From Gracilimonas sp031581265 (GTDB lineage Bacteria; Bacteroidota; Rhodothermia; Balneolales; Balneolaceae), in NCBI RefSeq assembly GCF_031581265.1, contig NZ_JAVLBQ010000005.1:52486-116485 (forward strand): 64,000 bases of DNA. The letters run 5' to 3'. How positions within the stretch are numbered: the stretch's first letter is position 1; every line of letters starts with the position of its first letter. A model generated the notes under the pieces. It saw nothing but the letters and a program-made list of their open reading frames with translations, was not told the DNA's origin and did not search any database. Below are positions 17,737-26,057 of this stretch, one piece after another. A program made the position numbers and the translations under genes.

Positions 17737-18558
17737 TTACTTATTGAAATTTAAGGTTTCAAGTTTAACCAATTTTCTGAGGTTATTAATTTCATTTTGC
17801 CGTAAAAACCTCCAACGGCCAATTGGCACATCTTTAAGAGTAAGCCCGGCATACTCTATACGCTTAAGTTTGGTAACCACTGTATTATGATATTCCACCA
17901 TGCGCCGTATCAATCTGTTCCGGCCCTCAAAAACCGACATTTCAAATGTATTAGAGTCGTCCATGAATTGCGTAATGTTGTATCCTTTGGCAATTCCATC
18001 TTCCAGTTCAATTCCTTCAAGATATTGCTCTAATTGAGCTTCCGTTAATGGATCTTCGGTTCTGATTTGGTAGGTTTTCCGAACGCTGTAACTTGGATGC
18101 ATTAACCTGTGGGCCAAGTCTCCATCATTGGTTAAGATCAACAATCCGGTCGTATTTCTATCTAATCTACCTACAGGATATACGCGGTGACCGGTGGCAT
18201 TTTCAATTTGATCCATCACCGTTGTTCGGTCTCTTTCATCATCGGTGGTAGTAATCACGTCTTTAGATTTGTGAAGTAATAAATAAACGAATGGCTCCAG
18301 GCTTAATGTTTGCTCCTCTACCACCACATTGTCTTTTCGGCGAACTTTAGTTCCCAATTCTGTAGTAACTTCACCGTTTACTTTCACTTTACCGGTTGAA
18401 ATATATTTGTCTGCTTCGCGGCGTGAGCAATATCCGGCATGGGCAATAAATTTGTTAAGGCGTATTTCTTCCTCCTGCGAATAGTTTTGATCTACCTTAG
18501 CTGCTTTTTTGTCGTCTGCTTTATTTTTAGGTCTTCTTTTTTTGTTCTTATTGCTCAT
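17737..18558 (-). CDS. rluB: rRNA pseudouridine synthase, RluB/RsuA family
   Basis: Isomerises a uridine of ribosomal RNA to pseudouridine. A lysine-rich N-terminal tail (1-30) precedes an S4 RNA-binding domain (RLNKFIAHAGYCSRREADKYI, 33-53; VNGE 60-63) and the catalytic domain with GRLDRNTTGLLILTNDGDLAHRL, in which Asp133 is the conserved nucleophile. The stop codon of scpB overlaps its ATG in the ATGA arrangement, so the two are translationally coupled, a pairing conserved across many bacteria. Length 273 residues is normal. The position modified (RluB, RluE, RluF or RsuA type) cannot be settled by eye; RluB is favoured by the scpB linkage. Confidence 0.92.
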   Translation of the reverse strand: MSNKNKKRRPKNKADDKKAAKVDQNYSQEEEIRLNKFIAHAGYCSRREADKYISTGKVKVNGEVTTELGTKVRRKDNVVVEEQTLSLEPFVYLLLHKSKDVITTTDDERDRTTVMDQIENATGHRVYPVGRLDRNTTGLLILTNDGDLAHRLMHPSYSVRKTYQIRTEDPLTEAQLEQYLEGIELEDGIAKGYNITQFMDDSNTFEMSVFEGRNRLIRRMVEYHNTVVTKLKRIEYAGLTLKDVPIGRWRFLRQNEINNLRKLVKLETLNFNK

Positions 18559-19358
18559 TCTTTATCGTCTGTTTCATCGGTATTGTCATTTTCTGTTTCT
18601 TCTTGATTTTCCTCAGCTTCTGAGGGTTCGCCATCTTGCTCTTTATGCTCTCGTTTTTCCTGAAATTCACTTAAAATTTCATCGGCTTTTTCTTGAACTG
18701 TCTCCTCATCATCTTCGTCTTCGACTTCCATTTCATCCATCACAAGCTGACGCTCCATAAGCAACTGTCTGTGTTCAGCCATATCATCGTCTTTGAGGAT
18801 GTCATCGATCTCACGAGGCTTGGGTAACTCTTCAACAGAATTGATACCAAAATGGGTTAAAAAATGCTTTGTCGTTCTGTACAACAAAGGTTTTCCGGGA
18901 CTATCAGCACGGCCTGAAACTTCAATCAGTGCTTTTTCCATAAGCTGGCGTAAAATATATCCTGAATCTACTCCACGAATCTGATCAACTTCAGGCTTTG
19001 TTATGGGTTGCCGGTATGCCACAATAGCGAGCGACTCAATGGCTGATTGGGATAGTTTTCGATAGGCATTTTCGTGCTGAAAGATGCTCAACCAATAGTG
19101 ATATTTAGCTTGAGTAACAAAGGTGTAACCTCCGCCAAGTGGTTGAATTCTAAAACTGAGTCCGTTTTCGTCGTAGCGTTCATTTAATTTGTCTACAAAA
19201 TCAGAAACAGTCTCTTCGGTAATCTCTATTTGTTCTTCATTTTCAACAATTATATCTCTGATCTTTGAACCCGAAATAGGTTCATCACTGGCAAATATCA
19301 GAGCTTCAATGAGTGATGACAGCCTCGTGCCATCTATAAATTCGTAATCATTTTTCAT
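18555..19358 (-). CDS. scpB: Segregation and condensation protein B
   Basis: Kleisin-interacting subunit of the SMC-ScpAB condensin that compacts and segregates the chromosome. The paired winged-helix domains are recognisable: LSSLIEALIFASDEPISGSKI (13-33) and AYRQPITKPEVDQIRGVDSGYILRQLMEKALIEVSGR (about 114-150), then the KHFLTHFGINSVEELP segment. Beyond about residue 180 there is a long, very acidic tail (EVEDEDDEE..., EEENQEETENDNTDETDDKE type) that makes the protein longer than usual at 267 residues and is probably disordered. Neither scpA nor smc is in the window. It is the first gene of the operon scpB-rluB-hydrolase. Confidence 0.93.
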   Translation of the reverse strand: MKNDYEFIDGTRLSSLIEALIFASDEPISGSKIRDIIVENEEQIEITEETVSDFVDKLNERYDENGLSFRIQPLGGGYTFVTQAKYHYWLSIFQHENAYRKLSQSAIESLAIVAYRQPITKPEVDQIRGVDSGYILRQLMEKALIEVSGRADSPGKPLLYRTTKHFLTHFGINSVEELPKPREIDDILKDDDMAEHRQLLMERQLVMDEMEVEDEDDEETVQEKADEILSEFQEKREHKEQDGEPSEAEENQEETENDNTDETDDKE

Positions 19359-19485
19359 TTCACAACTACAATATGCGTACTATTTTAAAATGGCAAGTTA
19401 ATATTACAGCCATATTCAATTTAATTTTAAAACAGCAATTTAACATTCTGCCTGTCGGCTACCAAAAAGATCTACCGGTATTTAG

Positions 19486-20631
19486 CTATCGTTTATAGCA
19501 TATTAATGTATGTTCATCTTTTTTAATAACCCTATATCCCAAGAGATGAAAGATATTTTTGACAAAAAATCGTGCTACTTTAAGATCTACAACAAACGAA
19601 GTTTCATCTAATTTCTCTACACCGGGAAGTAAGTGCAGATATCGATTTATAATACTGTCTCTAAAGATAACCGAAATTTCTAACCAGATAGGTGACCGAC
19701 CTTTTAATATAAAGAACCCGTCATTTCCTTTTGATTGATATAAAGGCATAAAGATGAGTCCCGATGTAGGGGCATATACCGGTTCTTTGCTATCATAAGC
19801 TAATAGCTCCCCTTTTTGAATGGGATCAAAATTTTGATATCCCTTTTTCATGGTAAAATCTCGGGCTTCATTTACAAAATAGTGGCAGGTAATTTCATAA
19901 TACTTATTCAAAGCATCAGGTGTTCCCCTAAGAGTACTTTCATATTCATGATATTTTTGCTGTTCTAACTTTAGAAGTTGATTAAAGTGAAGAAACAACC
20001 ACAAAAATGCTTCTATTCTACGTACTGAAAGAGGATCAGTATGACTGCCGGCCTCAAACCCAATAGCAGGATATCCCAGATCATTGATAAAACTTAGCAG
20101 CGTACCGTGTATAGTTTCTTCGATGCCCAGAATTTGAGGAACCGGGAATAATGAAGCACTTTTTCTGTTTTCGAGAGTATCATTAAAAAGTATAAATGCA
20201 CAACTTTCGGCCGATGTTGTATGGAGATCAATAAAATAAATTTCCCGGCCCAAATTTTTCTTTTCTTCAATAATGGTATTCAGCACCTGTAGTATCCCAA
20301 CTGCCTCCTCCCATTCTTTAACATCCGATTGACCCTCTTTTGATTCCTGATCTGTCACATCATTCCAAATGCGATTCAGGTCTCTGTCCAAATATCTCAC
20401 CCCTTTTTTAATTGCTTTCTGATTTCCACTAATCAGATATAAAGAACCCTGCAGGTTTTCTTCCATGCCTGAAATCTCTTCAGAAATATTTTCGCAAGCA
20501 TGTACCCCTGCTAATTCATTCCCATGAATTCCCGCAAAAACAACAATAATAGGACCTACCTTCGATTCATGACTCCATATAATTCTTTCAATATCATTTA
20601 AATCTGTTTTAAAATTTGAATGGGATTGCAT
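19486..20631 (-). CDS. Succinylglutamate desuccinylase/aspartoacylase family zinc hydrolase
   Basis: A zinc deacylase-like enzyme related to M14 peptidases. Counting from a TTG at 20646, FAGIHGNELAGVHA holds the zinc ligands His41 and Glu44; FIDLHTTSAES carries His142; IGFEAGSHTDP carries the catalytic Glu198. The relatives AstE and aspartoacylase remove succinyl or acetyl groups from glutamate or aspartate. The C-terminal part is an extended beta domain. The ATG at 20631 is chosen here; the TTG at 20646 has an AAGG box in front and is a real alternative. It follows the GCS2-CBS gene by about 30 bases and is probably cotranscribed, suggesting a shared small-peptide or amino-acid conjugate substrate. 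Substrate unknown. Confidence 0.82.
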   Translation of the reverse strand: MQSHSNFKTDLNDIERIIWSHESKVGPIIVVFAGIHGNELAGVHACENISEEISGMEENLQGSLYLISGNQKAIKKGVRYLDRDLNRIWNDVTDQESKEGQSDVKEWEEAVGILQVLNTIIEEKKNLGREIYFIDLHTTSAESCAFILFNDTLENRKSASLFPVPQILGIEETIHGTLLSFINDLGYPAIGFEAGSHTDPLSVRRIEAFLWLFLHFNQLLKLEQQKYHEYESTLRGTPDALNKYYEITCHYFVNEARDFTMKKGYQNFDPIQKGELLAYDSKEPVYAPTSGLIFMPLYQSKGNDGFFILKGRSPIWLEISVIFRDSIINRYLHLLPGVEKLDETSFVVDLKVARFFVKNIFHLLGYRVIKKDEHTLICYKR

Positions 20632-20661
20632 TAATTCTGTTATCAATACTGCCTTATTAAA

Positions 20662-22584
20662 CTAATCATTATTATTTTCCAAGGTTTCGAGTAGGCGAAT
20701 AGTAATCTCCATAAAATTACCTTCCGTTATTATCCCTACCAACCTGCTGTTTTTAACTACCGGTAAACACCCAATTTTTTGTTCCCTTAGAATATCCATT
20801 GCCTCCATAATATTTGCCTCCGGATGTACAGTAATGGGATTTTCTATCATGATATCCGATAACGGCAATGAACCTCCGTCTCCTTCCATTTCAGAAAACT
20901 TCGTGTATTCCCTTAACACTTGCCGCATGGTTATTAAACCGATCAGGTGTTTTTGATCGTCCTCAACGGGTAGGTACCGAATTTTTCTCCAGTCTAAGAG
21001 ATTCGCCACGAATTCCAGGATATCGTCTTTTCGTACGGTAAATAGGTCGGTGGTCATAAATTCTTCAACCATCAAACTTGACGGCTTCCAATTATCCATT
21101 TCCTGGAATTTTGCCAAACCCCATTTGTGCACCGGTTCTCCTTTTTTCTGATTTTTAATCATCGCATTGGTAATGGTGGAAAGCGCCTGTTCACGATTTC
21201 CTTCTTTAATCAGTTTGCCATACGATTTAACCATCCATTGTGCACCGGTTTGGGCGGAATTTACCCTGTCTTCAATTACTCCTAAATAAGTGTCAATGTC
21301 CGAACTGTTGATTTTTGCTTTTTGAAGGCCATTTTTGGCAATAGGCAGCAACTCTACTTTAATCAAATCTACTGCCGTCATTTTTCTATCATTGGTCCAG
21401 TTAAATTTGGTATCAAGGCCTAACTTTGAGGCAGCAAAAAAGTTCATTCGTGCGTCATCAAATTCCATTTCCTTGGTAATATCGGCATATTCATCCTCGA
21501 AACCATTTAATAACCCAAGCCAAAAAGCACCATTTGCTGTTTCATCAATTACAGTTGGGCCGGAGGGTAGAACCCTATTTTCGATACGGAGGTGGGGTTT
21601 CCCGTTACTTAACCCATAACATGGACGATTCCAGCGATAAATTGATGAATTATGCACTTTCAATGCCATCAGTTCAGGAACTTTTCCTTCTTTCATGAGC
21701 TTTTCTACATCTTCTTCAATCTCGGCACTTAACATCACACGGTATCGGGATATATCTTCCTTATAAATATCAAGGATGCTGTTTTCAAGCCATTGGTTAC
21801 CAAAAGTGACACGCGGACTCGAATCCCGCAAATGTTCGCCTACCTGTCGGGTATCAACGGACTGATGGAACAGAGCAATTCTTGTTTCAGCCCACAAACG
21901 TTTTCCGAATAAAATAGGAGAATTTACCGCACACGCCAGCACGGGGGCTGTCACCGCCTGAGCAATATTGTACTTGTTTATAAATTCTTCAGGCTTCACC
22001 TGCAGGTGAACCTGGAAGCCTGTATTACATGCTTCCAACAAGGGAGAATCAAACTTCATCAGCAGCTCATCCATACCCTGAATTCTCAATTCAAACTCCT
22101 TTCCGCGAAGGCGGTTTATAGCTTCACACAAAGCCTTATACCGTTGTAGTGGTGTTAAATTTTTAATATCCACATCCATTTTACGGATGGTGGGTAAAAT
22201 TCCGGTAAGTAAGATATCTCCACCCAACTCACGCACTGTTTTTCTTACATTGTCCATCTCTTCATGGAGGTTATGCTCCATCTGTGAGAGGCAATCACCG
22301 GTAAATTCGAGCGGCTCCATGTTAATTTCCAGATTAAACCGGGCAAACTCAGTCGTGTAGTTCCCCTCGCCCAAGGCGTCCAGTACTTCCATAGATTTTG
22401 GAAATACCTTACCATGCGGATCTACCATACACAGTTCTTGTTCAGCTCCAATGCGTAAGGTATCTGTCTCAAACCAGTCATCTTCCAGCATTTTTTTGAG
22501 TGCCCGCATATCCCGGAGCACATGCTTCATGAAGGTTTGAACCTCTTCATTATCATCAGCAAGCTTAACGCGCTCTTCTCCCAT
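20662..22584 (-). CDS. Glutamate-cysteine ligase (GCS2)-like protein fused to two CBS domains
   Basis: The first ~480 residues match the GCS2 carboxylate-amine ligase fold: RIGAEQELCMVD (45-56), FARFNLEINMEP (80-91), and TGFQVHLQVKP with acidic metal-binding residues. The C-terminal ~140 residues are two CBS domains (EEFMTTDLFTVRKDDILEF...IRYLPVEDD...LIGLITMRQVL and SDIMIENPITVHPEANIMEAMDIL...IGCLPVV...VGIITEGNF). CBS pairs bind adenine nucleotides, so activity may follow energy state. The enzyme probably joins an amino acid to a glutamate-like carboxylate using ATP, but true gamma-glutamylcysteine synthesis is not proven. The downstream aspartoacylase-like gene could hydrolyse or process the product. 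This fusion is known in several Gram-negative groups but poorly characterised. Confidence 0.85.
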   Translation of the reverse strand: MGEERVKLADDNEEVQTFMKHVLRDMRALKKMLEDDWFETDTLRIGAEQELCMVDPHGKVFPKSMEVLDALGEGNYTTEFARFNLEINMEPLEFTGDCLSQMEHNLHEEMDNVRKTVRELGGDILLTGILPTIRKMDVDIKNLTPLQRYKALCEAINRLRGKEFELRIQGMDELLMKFDSPLLEACNTGFQVHLQVKPEEFINKYNIAQAVTAPVLACAVNSPILFGKRLWAETRIALFHQSVDTRQVGEHLRDSSPRVTFGNQWLENSILDIYKEDISRYRVMLSAEIEEDVEKLMKEGKVPELMALKVHNSSIYRWNRPCYGLSNGKPHLRIENRVLPSGPTVIDETANGAFWLGLLNGFEDEYADITKEMEFDDARMNFFAASKLGLDTKFNWTNDRKMTAVDLIKVELLPIAKNGLQKAKINSSDIDTYLGVIEDRVNSAQTGAQWMVKSYGKLIKEGNREQALSTITNAMIKNQKKGEPVHKWGLAKFQEMDNWKPSSLMVEEFMTTDLFTVRKDDILEFVANLLDWRKIRYLPVEDDQKHLIGLITMRQVLREYTKFSEMEGDGGSLPLSDIMIENPITVHPEANIMEAMDILREQKIGCLPVVKNSRLVGIITEGNFMEITIRLLETLENNND

Positions 22585-22680
22585 TGGTGTCTATTTTATT
22601 GTGGAATATAATCAGTTCGTAAATACCAACTTTGAAAGGGTTTTTGCAAATTTTTTACCAATCAATTTCACTTTTTAAAC

Positions 22681-25119
22681 TTACTGTATTCCATCAACAT
22701 TCACATTGACACGAACTGAAGAAAACTTACCCTTAATATCTGCCTCATATACTTCCAATATTTTGTCTAAAAGGGCTTCAATATAGCTTCCTCCTTTTTG
22801 GGTATCTATTTTCATAGTTACTTCCCATATGTATTTTTTATTCATCCAGGGAATGGCCGCCGGCGATGGTCCTAACACCGGCACATCAGGTACTACTCTC
22901 TCTGCAGAATCTTTTAAAGCATGAGCAGCCATATTCACTTCATGTCCTTTCGCTGATTTCAGCTCAAACTTTATCAACCGAGAGTAAGGCGGGTAATACA
23001 AAGGTTTTCTGAACTCCATTTCTTGCTTGGCAAATCCCCGGTGATCATGATTCTTGGCAAAAATAAGGGCTGGATTATCGGGCTGGCGGGTTTGCAAAAA
23101 TACCGTTCCCGGTTTATCGCCCCGTCCGGATCTTCCCGAAACCTGACTCAGCAACTGATACATCCTTTCTGTAGCCTGAAATGATGGAAATGCGAGCTCG
23201 GTATCCGCATTCACAACCCCAACCACAGTCACGTTTGGAAAATCAAGCCCTTTAGCCACCAGTTGAGTTCCAATGAGAATGTCTGCTTTCCCTTCTCCAA
23301 ACTCTTTTAAAATTCGTTCATGGGCTCCTTTTCGGGAAGTGGAATCGCGGTCAAAGCGAATCACTTTTGCGTCAGGAAACAAATCCTCAAGCTGCTCCTC
23401 AATATTTTGAGTACCTGAACCCTGAACTTTTAGATTAGGTGAACCGCAGTTTTCACATTCAGTATCCTTGCGCCGGGAATACCCTGTGTAATGGTCCATC
23501 AGCAGATTCTTTCGCTTATGAAAGGTGAGGCTGACTGAGCTTTCGGGGCTTTCAGGAATATGGCCACAATCTTCGCATTGCAAGTAACTGGCATAACCGC
23601 GCCTATTGTAAAGCAGGATTATCTGCTCGTCATTCTCCATCGCTTTTTCCATAGCCTGGTACAATGGAACTGCAAATTCACCCCGCATTGGTTTTCCTTT
23701 ATACTGCTTTAAGTCCAGGATCTTAACTTCAGGAAGCATAGCATTGGCGTGTCGTTTTTTCAATTCTAAGAGCTCACACTTCCCCTTAGCTGCAATATTG
23801 AGTGCTTGCATACTGGGCGTTGCCGATCCCATAATCACAATGGCATCATTCATTTTCGCTCGTACCAGAGCAGTTTCGCGAGCATGGTATCTTGGCGCCG
23901 GATCCATTTGCTTGTATGAACTGTCATGCTCTTCATCCAAAATAATAATTCCCAAATTCTGAACCGGGGCAAACACGGCCGAACGCGGACCTATTGCAAT
24001 TTTCTTTTTCCCGGAATTCAAATCTTGCCAAGCCTGGAGTCGCTCTCGGCTGCTCATCCGACTATGCAGCATGGCAATATTATCTCCAAAAATCCGATAA
24101 AACCGAGAGACGGTTTGCGGAGTAAGAGCAATTTCCGGAACTAATACAATGCCGCCCTTTCCTTGCTCAATAACTTGTTTTAGGGCATGGATATAGACTT
24201 CTGTCTTCCCGCTCCCCGTGATTCCAAATAACAAATAATTGGAAAACTCTTTTTTTGAAAGTGAACTTTGGATTTGCTCGAATGCTTTCTGCTGTCCCTC
24301 ATTCAAAGTTTTTATGGAGTCCGGTTCAAACTCTAAATGCTCGATCTCATTCTGCTTTTCAACTTCCCGATATGTTATCCAGCCCTCGTCTTGAAGTTTT
24401 TTTAATGTGTAAGAAGTGAAAACAGAATCGTCTGGAATTTCAGACTGGCGTACAGGAATTTCTTCTGCTATTTGGGCTAATGCCGAGGTCCATTTCAAAT
24501 CTTCATTTACTCCCTCACTTTCTAAAAATTCTATTGCTGCTCGTTTATCTTTTCCAGTTGCCCAAATCCATTCCCGTTCAGTAGCTACCGTTACTTTTAG
24601 ATCCGGCTCTTCCCAAATTTCTATCTTTCTATCCTTCAGCAGCTTAGAGAATACTTTATTCAATCCGGTTCCCTTCCAGCGCTTTTTGGCTTCATCCAAG
24701 GTAGATTTATTATCTTTCAGATCTTCGATGATCTCCTTTTCGTCTTCACTTAGGTTTTGGTCATCCAGATCTTCAGAGATATTCAGATATTTCCGGGAAA
24801 TGAAATTGAGACCGGCAGGAAGTGCAGCTTGTATGGTTTCACCCCAACTTGCATAGTAAAATTTGGAGATCCAACGGGTGACATCCAGGAGTTCTTTGGA
24901 AAGGATAGGTTCCTCATCCAAGATCTTACGAATGGGTTTGGTTCTGAAGGAAGGCTTCTTTTGGTGAACAGCAACAATCACCCCAATAGCGTAGTAATTT
25001 CGAAATGGTATCCACACACGCTGCCCGGCTTGAACAGAAGGTTCAAGATTCTCGGGAACATGGTAGGTAAACTGCTTGCGCACCGCGGCGGGCAGGGCAA
25101 CATCAACAAAAATGGACAA
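22681..25119 (-). CDS. priA: Primosomal protein N' (replication restart helicase PriA)
   Basis: DNA helicase that reloads the replisome at stalled forks. Visible are the N-terminal 3'-DNA-binding domain (ADVALPAAVRKQFTYHVP type start; PFRNYYAIGVIV), the Walker A GITGSGKTEVY, the DEEH box in ILDEEHDSSYKQ, SATPS, and the helicase C motifs GTQLVAKGLDFPNVT and QVSGRSGRGDKPG. The zinc region is odd: C515, C518, C555 and C558 remain (CEDCG and CENCG), but the four cysteines expected between them are Ser524, Ser527, Asp542 and Thr545, so only one of the two usual zinc sites can form. Start appears to be TTG at 25119. Length 812 is normal. Confidence 0.95.
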   Translation of the reverse strand: MSIFVDVALPAAVRKQFTYHVPENLEPSVQAGQRVWIPFRNYYAIGVIVAVHQKKPSFRTKPIRKILDEEPILSKELLDVTRWISKFYYASWGETIQAALPAGLNFISRKYLNISEDLDDQNLSEDEKEIIEDLKDNKSTLDEAKKRWKGTGLNKVFSKLLKDRKIEIWEEPDLKVTVATEREWIWATGKDKRAAIEFLESEGVNEDLKWTSALAQIAEEIPVRQSEIPDDSVFTSYTLKKLQDEGWITYREVEKQNEIEHLEFEPDSIKTLNEGQQKAFEQIQSSLSKKEFSNYLLFGITGSGKTEVYIHALKQVIEQGKGGIVLVPEIALTPQTVSRFYRIFGDNIAMLHSRMSSRERLQAWQDLNSGKKKIAIGPRSAVFAPVQNLGIIILDEEHDSSYKQMDPAPRYHARETALVRAKMNDAIVIMGSATPSMQALNIAAKGKCELLELKKRHANAMLPEVKILDLKQYKGKPMRGEFAVPLYQAMEKAMENDEQIILLYNRRGYASYLQCEDCGHIPESPESSVSLTFHKRKNLLMDHYTGYSRRKDTECENCGSPNLKVQGSGTQNIEEQLEDLFPDAKVIRFDRDSTSRKGAHERILKEFGEGKADILIGTQLVAKGLDFPNVTVVGVVNADTELAFPSFQATERMYQLLSQVSGRSGRGDKPGTVFLQTRQPDNPALIFAKNHDHRGFAKQEMEFRKPLYYPPYSRLIKFELKSAKGHEVNMAAHALKDSAERVVPDVPVLGPSPAAIPWMNKKYIWEVTMKIDTQKGGSYIEALLDKILEVYEADIKGKFSSVRVNVNVDGIQ

Positions 25120-25191
25120 AATGTACGTTTAAACTTGGGTTATTTGAGGAGTGAAAGCTTATCCAATTTCATGCCCTGTGTCAACCTGTTT

Positions 25192-25281
25192 TTAAAGTAC
25201 CAAAAGTAAATACACCAAGATGATCAATACCGGTAAACTGAATACCAATCCCCCTCTCCAATATGCTTTTCTGTTTTTCAT
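25192..25281 (-). CDS. Candidate 29-residue membrane miniprotein with a strong ribosome-binding site
   Basis: Between priA and the REP element, an ATG at 25279-25281 opens MKNRKAYWRGGLVFSLPVLI followed by ILVYLLLVL and TAA. It is a positively charged head plus one hydrophobic helix, the classic layout of a small inner-membrane protein with the N-terminus inside. Upstream sits AAGGAGGT five bases before the ATG, far stronger than the ribosome-binding sites of most genes here, which argues for real translation. I do not recognise a family. It could be a regulator of a transporter, a toxin-like peptide, or spurious; no antitoxin-like gene is adjacent. Confidence 0.5.
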   Translation of the reverse strand: MKNRKAYWRGGLVFSLPVLIILVYLLLVL

Positions 25282-25415
25282 AGCTACCTCCTTGAAACTC
25301 ATTAACCTTATTTTATACTTATTACTATCTAAATTTTGTGCTATTTGTTCCTATGAATCAGTAAATGGCAATTGAATATCGAATATTCAATATTGAACAA
25401 GGAATTTTATTTTCC

Positions 25416-25868
25416 TCAACTCAGGCCTGAAGGCCTTGGCTTGTTTATTTCCTTTGTAAAATTGAGTTTTTTGAATTCTTCATTAAGCGACATATCACCA
25501 TGATGTGCCTCCTGATTATAAATGTATTTTCGAATTCCATTGACTTCTCTTGGTGAAACTGAGATTACACCATAGCCATCCTGCCAATCAAAATGCTCAT
25601 CAAGTATTACATTCCTATTAAGCCAAAAAGACGTTTCACCTTTCAAAACACCAATCACATCAGCAACACACTGTGTGGTTTTGAGTCTAATTAGACAATG
25701 GACATGATCTTCGACTCCATTAATTATATCTAAGTAGATGTCATTTCCTTAAGCGTAATTTTTCATGTGTTTGAAGAGCCTATACCTGAAAGATTTTAGT
25801 AAGAACCTTCGACTATTTTTAGTTCTCCAAATACAATGGATCCAATGATTTGAAAATGATTGTGGCAT
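25416..25868 (-). pseudogene. REP-associated tyrosine transposase (IS200/Y1 type), broken by one in-frame stop
   Basis: From an ATG at 25866-25868 the frame reads MPQSFSNHWIHCIWRTKNSR... to a TAA at 25749-25751 (codon 40), then continues without other interruption through GVEDHVHCLIRLKTTQ (the HxH metal motif of HUH nucleases), a KGETSFWLN stretch, WQDGYGVISVS, and GIRKYIYNQEAHH, where the catalytic tyrosine is expected, ending at 25416. These are the signature blocks of Y1 transposases of the RAYT group, which nick single-stranded REP hairpins. A single substitution (for example AAA to TAA) explains the break, so inactivation is recent. The 3' end of the frame runs into the first REP hairpin. 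Unless the stop is suppressed, it is inactive. Confidence 0.85.
25422..25450. repeat. REP-like hairpin 1
   Basis: AGGCCTGAAGGCCT hairpin followed by TGGCTTGTTTATTT. It shares 25 of the first 26 positions with the copy at 25884 and lies at the 3' end of the transposase remnant. Confidence 0.75.
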
Positions 25869-25883
25869 TGTTTTCTAATTTTA

Positions 25884-25912
25884 CAGGCCTGAAGGCCTTG
25901 GCTTATTTATTT
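25884..25912. repeat. REP-like hairpin 2 (direct repeat of copy 1)
   Basis: AGGCCTGAAGGCCTTGGCTT then ATTTATTT, lying just upstream of the transposase start in the same orientation as copy 1. The two copies flank the pseudogene. Confidence 0.75.
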
Positions 25913-25992
25913 TCATAATGGTGAAGACCTTTTTGCTCATTGCACCATTTTAATTACTATAAAAACATAATTTTAAACTACCTCTGTAATTT

Positions 25993-26015
25993 ACAAGCGA
26001 AGGTCTTTAGACCTG
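25993..26015. repeat. REP-like hairpin 3, inverted, with compensatory base change
   Basis: The complement reads AGGTCTAAAGACCTTCGCTT. Compared with copies 1 and 2 the stem carries a C-to-T change in one arm matched by G-to-A in the other, so the hairpin is preserved. This covariation supports selection or copying of the structure. Confidence 0.7.
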
Positions 26016-26057
26016 TTTTTTATAATTCAATATTTCTTGTTCAATATTCGATATTCA

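Larger units (their letters stand above)
25372..26057 (-). mobile_element. Decayed REPtron-like element: RAYT-type transposase remnant with REP palindromes and outer inverted repeats
   Basis: Outer AT-rich arms are inverted copies: TGAATATCGAATATT...GAACAAGGAAT at 25373-25404 and its complement at about 26024-26057 (CTTGTTCAATATTCGATATTCAC). Between them lie a Y1 transposase pseudogene (25416-25868) and three short hairpin repeats, two direct and one inverted. The whole unit fills the space between the small membrane ORF and comM and ends at the comM stop codon. This matches the organisation of REP sequences with their REP-associated tyrosine transposase. The host range of such elements in this phylum is not something I can confirm from sequence. 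Confidence 0.7.

Noticed and set aside
25422..26015. The three AGGCCT-type hairpins as a CRISPR array
   Set aside because: Only three copies, one inverted, with unequal spacing and a transposase gene between; not a CRISPR arrangement.
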